Assembly: GCA_036273915.1 (NCBI GenBank)
Contig: DASUGR010000152.1
Coordinates: forward strand, 1-6,086
DNA length: 6,086 nt
Source of the DNA: PLA2 sp036273915
GTDB lineage: Bacteria > Planctomycetota > PLA2
Direction: 5' to 3'
Positions 4,617-6,086 of this stretch are shown in pieces; position 1 is the stretch's first letter, and each line of letters starts with the position of its first letter. The notes under the pieces are model-generated. The model ran no database searches, was not told the DNA's origin, and worked only from the letters and a program-made list of their open reading frames with translations. The translations under genes were made by a program, and so were the position numbers.

Positions 4617-6086
4617 GTATGCCTCCTGCGCCACGCGCCGAAGACCACGAGGAGCGCGGCGGCGAGGAGCGTCGTCCAGACGGCCGCTCCCCCCGCGCCC
4701 GGCTCGAGCGGCGCCGACGCGTCGACGATCCGGCCGCCGGACGAGGACGCGATCCTCGCGGCGACGTCCGGGCGGTTCCCGAGACCCGGCGATCCCTCCT
4801 GGGCCACGGCCGCGATCGCGCCCGCGCACGCCACCTCGATCGGGGCCCGCACGCGCGGCAGCGTCGCACGCCACCGGCCGGGGGCGACCGGCCGCGCCGG
4901 CACCGCCATGTCGCCGAACACGAACGGCGCGCCGCCGCTGCCCGTCGCCTCGGCGACGACGTCGTCGCCGTCGCGCCACGCGCGGAGCCGCACGCCGCCG
5001 GTGTCCTTCAGGACCGCGCGCACGAGCGCGGGGACGTCGACGTCCGCCGTCGCCGTCATGACGACCTTCCCGCCCGGGCGCCACGCGGCGACGATCGGGA
5101 TCGCGCCCGCGGCGAGGACGACCGTCTCGCCGACGCCGCGCGGGTAGAGCCGCACGAGGTCACGGTAGGCGCCCGCGGGCGGCGCCGCGCCCTCGAGCCA
5201 CGGCGGCGCCGGCGCGGCCACGCCCTCCGCCGAGGCGACCGTGCGGTCGTTCGCCTCGTCCTCGAGCTTCCTGAGCGCGTCCGCGAGATCGTCCTTCCGG
5301 GTGAGCGAGATCGGGAAGAGCGCCTTCGCCTCGGACGGCACGTCCTCTTCGACGAACAGCGCGGCGCGGTGCATGCCGCCGAGCGCCGCGAGCCTCTCCG
5401 CGAGCCGGGGATCGGCGCGGTCCCCCCATTTCCCGTCGCTCACCACGAAGAGGCGCCGCTCGCCCTTCGCCTCCGCGAGGAGCCGCACCGCCTCGTCGAT
5501 CGCGGGCAGGAGCGCGGTGTTGCCGCCGGCGCCCGCCGAGAGGTCGGGATGCGCGCCCGCCGCGCGCTGCCAGGGCGACGCGATCGCGCGGTGCGTGAAG
5601 AGCACGAACGCCACGCGGTCGTCGGGCGCGAACTGCGCGAGCAGGCGCCCGGTCGCCTCGGCCAGCGCGCCGAACAGCGGCTCCATGCTGCCGGAGACGT
5701 CGAGCAGGAGCACGATGGCCCGCCCCTCGGGCGGCCGGTCGGTGAGCGGGAGGACCTTCTCGATCTCGCGGCCCGCGACGCCGCGGCCGCCGATCACGAC
5801 GAGCCCCGCGCCCTGCCGCACCGCCTCGGCCACGAGCCACGAATCCAGCGGGACCTCCCGGACCACGATCGCGTCCGCGAAGCGGTACTCGGGCGGCGTC
5901 ACCGGCAGCGGGAACGTGCCCATCTCCTTCACCTGCATGCCCGGCACGGCGAGCGGCCCGCCGATCGACAGGACGAGGGGCCGGGTGCCGATCCTCGCGA
6001 CCGCCGTCTCCCGGCTCCCCTCCTCGTGCGGGCGCATCGGGTCCTCGAGCGTCGCGCGATACCGCACGATGCCCTCCCGGTCGACG
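4613..6086 (-). CDS. VWA-domain membrane protein with GATase1-like region (BatA/YegL-like); 5' partial
   Basis: The frame is open through the right edge, so the N-terminus is missing; the GTG at 6067 (used here as residue 1) is probably internal. Residues 1-28 (VRYRATLEDP then TAVARIGTRP) look like the end of an Ig-like strand domain. Residues 29-110 look like the inactive glutamine-amidotransferase-like fold often placed before VWA in such proteins (AEAVRQGAGLVVIGGRG), with no Cys at the nucleophile position. A VWA domain follows from 116 to about 275 with a complete metal site: DVSGS (Asp123, Ser125, Ser127), Thr184 and Asp211. After about 300 comes a beta-rich region (IPIVAAWRPGGKVVMTATAD, 323-342). 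One membrane helix (462-478) ends in WRRRHT, so the VWA part should face outside the cytoplasm. Family relatives have N-terminal membrane helices and often sit near MoxR ATPase and DUF58 genes; here that would be off the right edge. First visible gene of the operon; VWA domains bind protein ligands through the metal. Role unknown. Confidence 0.88.
   Translation of the reverse strand, partial: VDREGIVRYRATLEDPMRPHEEGSRETAVARIGTRPLVLSIGGPLAVPGMQVKEMGTFPLPVTPPEYRFADAIVVREVPLDSWLVAEAVRQGAGLVVIGGRGVAGREIEKVLPLTDRPPEGRAIVLLLDVSGSMEPLFGALAEATGRLLAQFAPDDRVAFVLFTHRAIASPWQRAAGAHPDLSAGAGGNTALLPAIDEAVRLLAEAKGERRLFVVSDGKWGDRADPRLAERLAALGGMHRAALFVEEDVPSEAKALFPISLTRKDDLADALRKLEDEANDRTVASAEGVAAPAPPWLEGAAPPAGAYRDLVRLYPRGVGETVVLAAGAIPIVAAWRPGGKVVMTATADVDVPALVRAVLKDTGGVRLRAWRDGDDVVAEATGSGGAPFVFGDMAVPARPVAPGRWRATLPRVRAPIEVACAGAIAAVAQEGSPGLGNRPDVAARIASSSGGRIVDASAPLEPGAGGAAVWTTLLAAALLVVFGAWRRRHT
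4622..4627 (-). promoter_or_regulatory. Ribosome binding site inside the end of the VWA gene
   Basis: On the minus strand this reads AGGAGG, 5 bases before the ATG at 4616. The same six bases are two consecutive Arg codons in the tail WRRRHT of the VWA protein. It supports the start at 4616 and coupled translation. Confidence 0.8.

Noticed and set aside
4105..4869. Minus-strand frame over the lipoprotein and the end of the VWA gene
   Set aside because: Low-complexity Arg/Gly/Pro translation; the lipobox, ribosome binding site and ATGA overlap all belong to the other frame. It matters only as the frame entered after a +1 slip at the G10 tract.
1..6086. tRNA, rRNA, CRISPR array, insertion sequence or riboswitch
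   Set aside because: Reading both strands I saw no cloverleaf, no regularly spaced repeats, no transposase-like protein and no intergenic gap above about 93 bases that could hold one.

Overview
The window is very G+C rich by eye (codon third positions are almost all G or C) and is packed with protein-coding genes. I see no RNA genes, mobile elements or CRISPR array. The content is a sigma-54 activator, TPR and HEAT lipoproteins, a TPR protein with the 'end-of-group' tail, and a BatA/YegL-like membrane protein with a von Willebrand A domain. This fits a large-genome, high-GC Gram-negative such as a planctomycete, myxobacterium or related uncultured lineage. That assignment is an inference from gene types; no marker gene is present. 

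Layout, left to right. (1) Positions 1-1685, plus strand: the 3' part of a sigma-54-dependent activator. It carries the end of a GAF domain, a degenerate GGDEF domain, a complete AAA+ domain with GAFTGA, and a winged-helix DNA-binding domain in place of the usual Fis-type helix-turn-helix. (2) A 28-bp perfect GC palindrome lies between convergent stops. (3) Positions 1722-2924, minus: a 400-residue TPR lipoprotein. (4) A 40-bp divergent gap with a possible leaderless promoter. (5) Positions 2965-3354, plus: a small cytosolic TPR protein. (6) A convergent gap holding a strong hairpin. (7) Positions 6086 back to 3448, minus: a three-gene operon. It reads VWA membrane protein (5' end outside the window), a proline/alanine-linker lipoprotein of unknown family joined by an ATGA overlap, and a HEAT-repeat lipoprotein 17 bp further on. 

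How the genes may work together: the operon encodes one membrane-anchored VWA protein whose domains should face the periplasm, plus two lipoproteins with lipobox Cys at residue 17. Stop/start coupling and good ribosome binding sites suggest they are made together and may form an envelope complex. The TPR lipoprotein at 1722-2924 could belong to the same compartment but is a separate transcription unit. The sigma-54 activator is convergent to its neighbour and I found no convincing -24/-12 promoter here, so its targets are probably elsewhere. 

The items most worth a second look are the activator's domain architecture (dead GGDEF plus non-Fis DNA-binding domain), the uncharacterised VWA/lipoprotein/HEAT operon, and a G10 tract inside the middle gene of that operon. 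No stretch longer than 300 bases lacks a gene.
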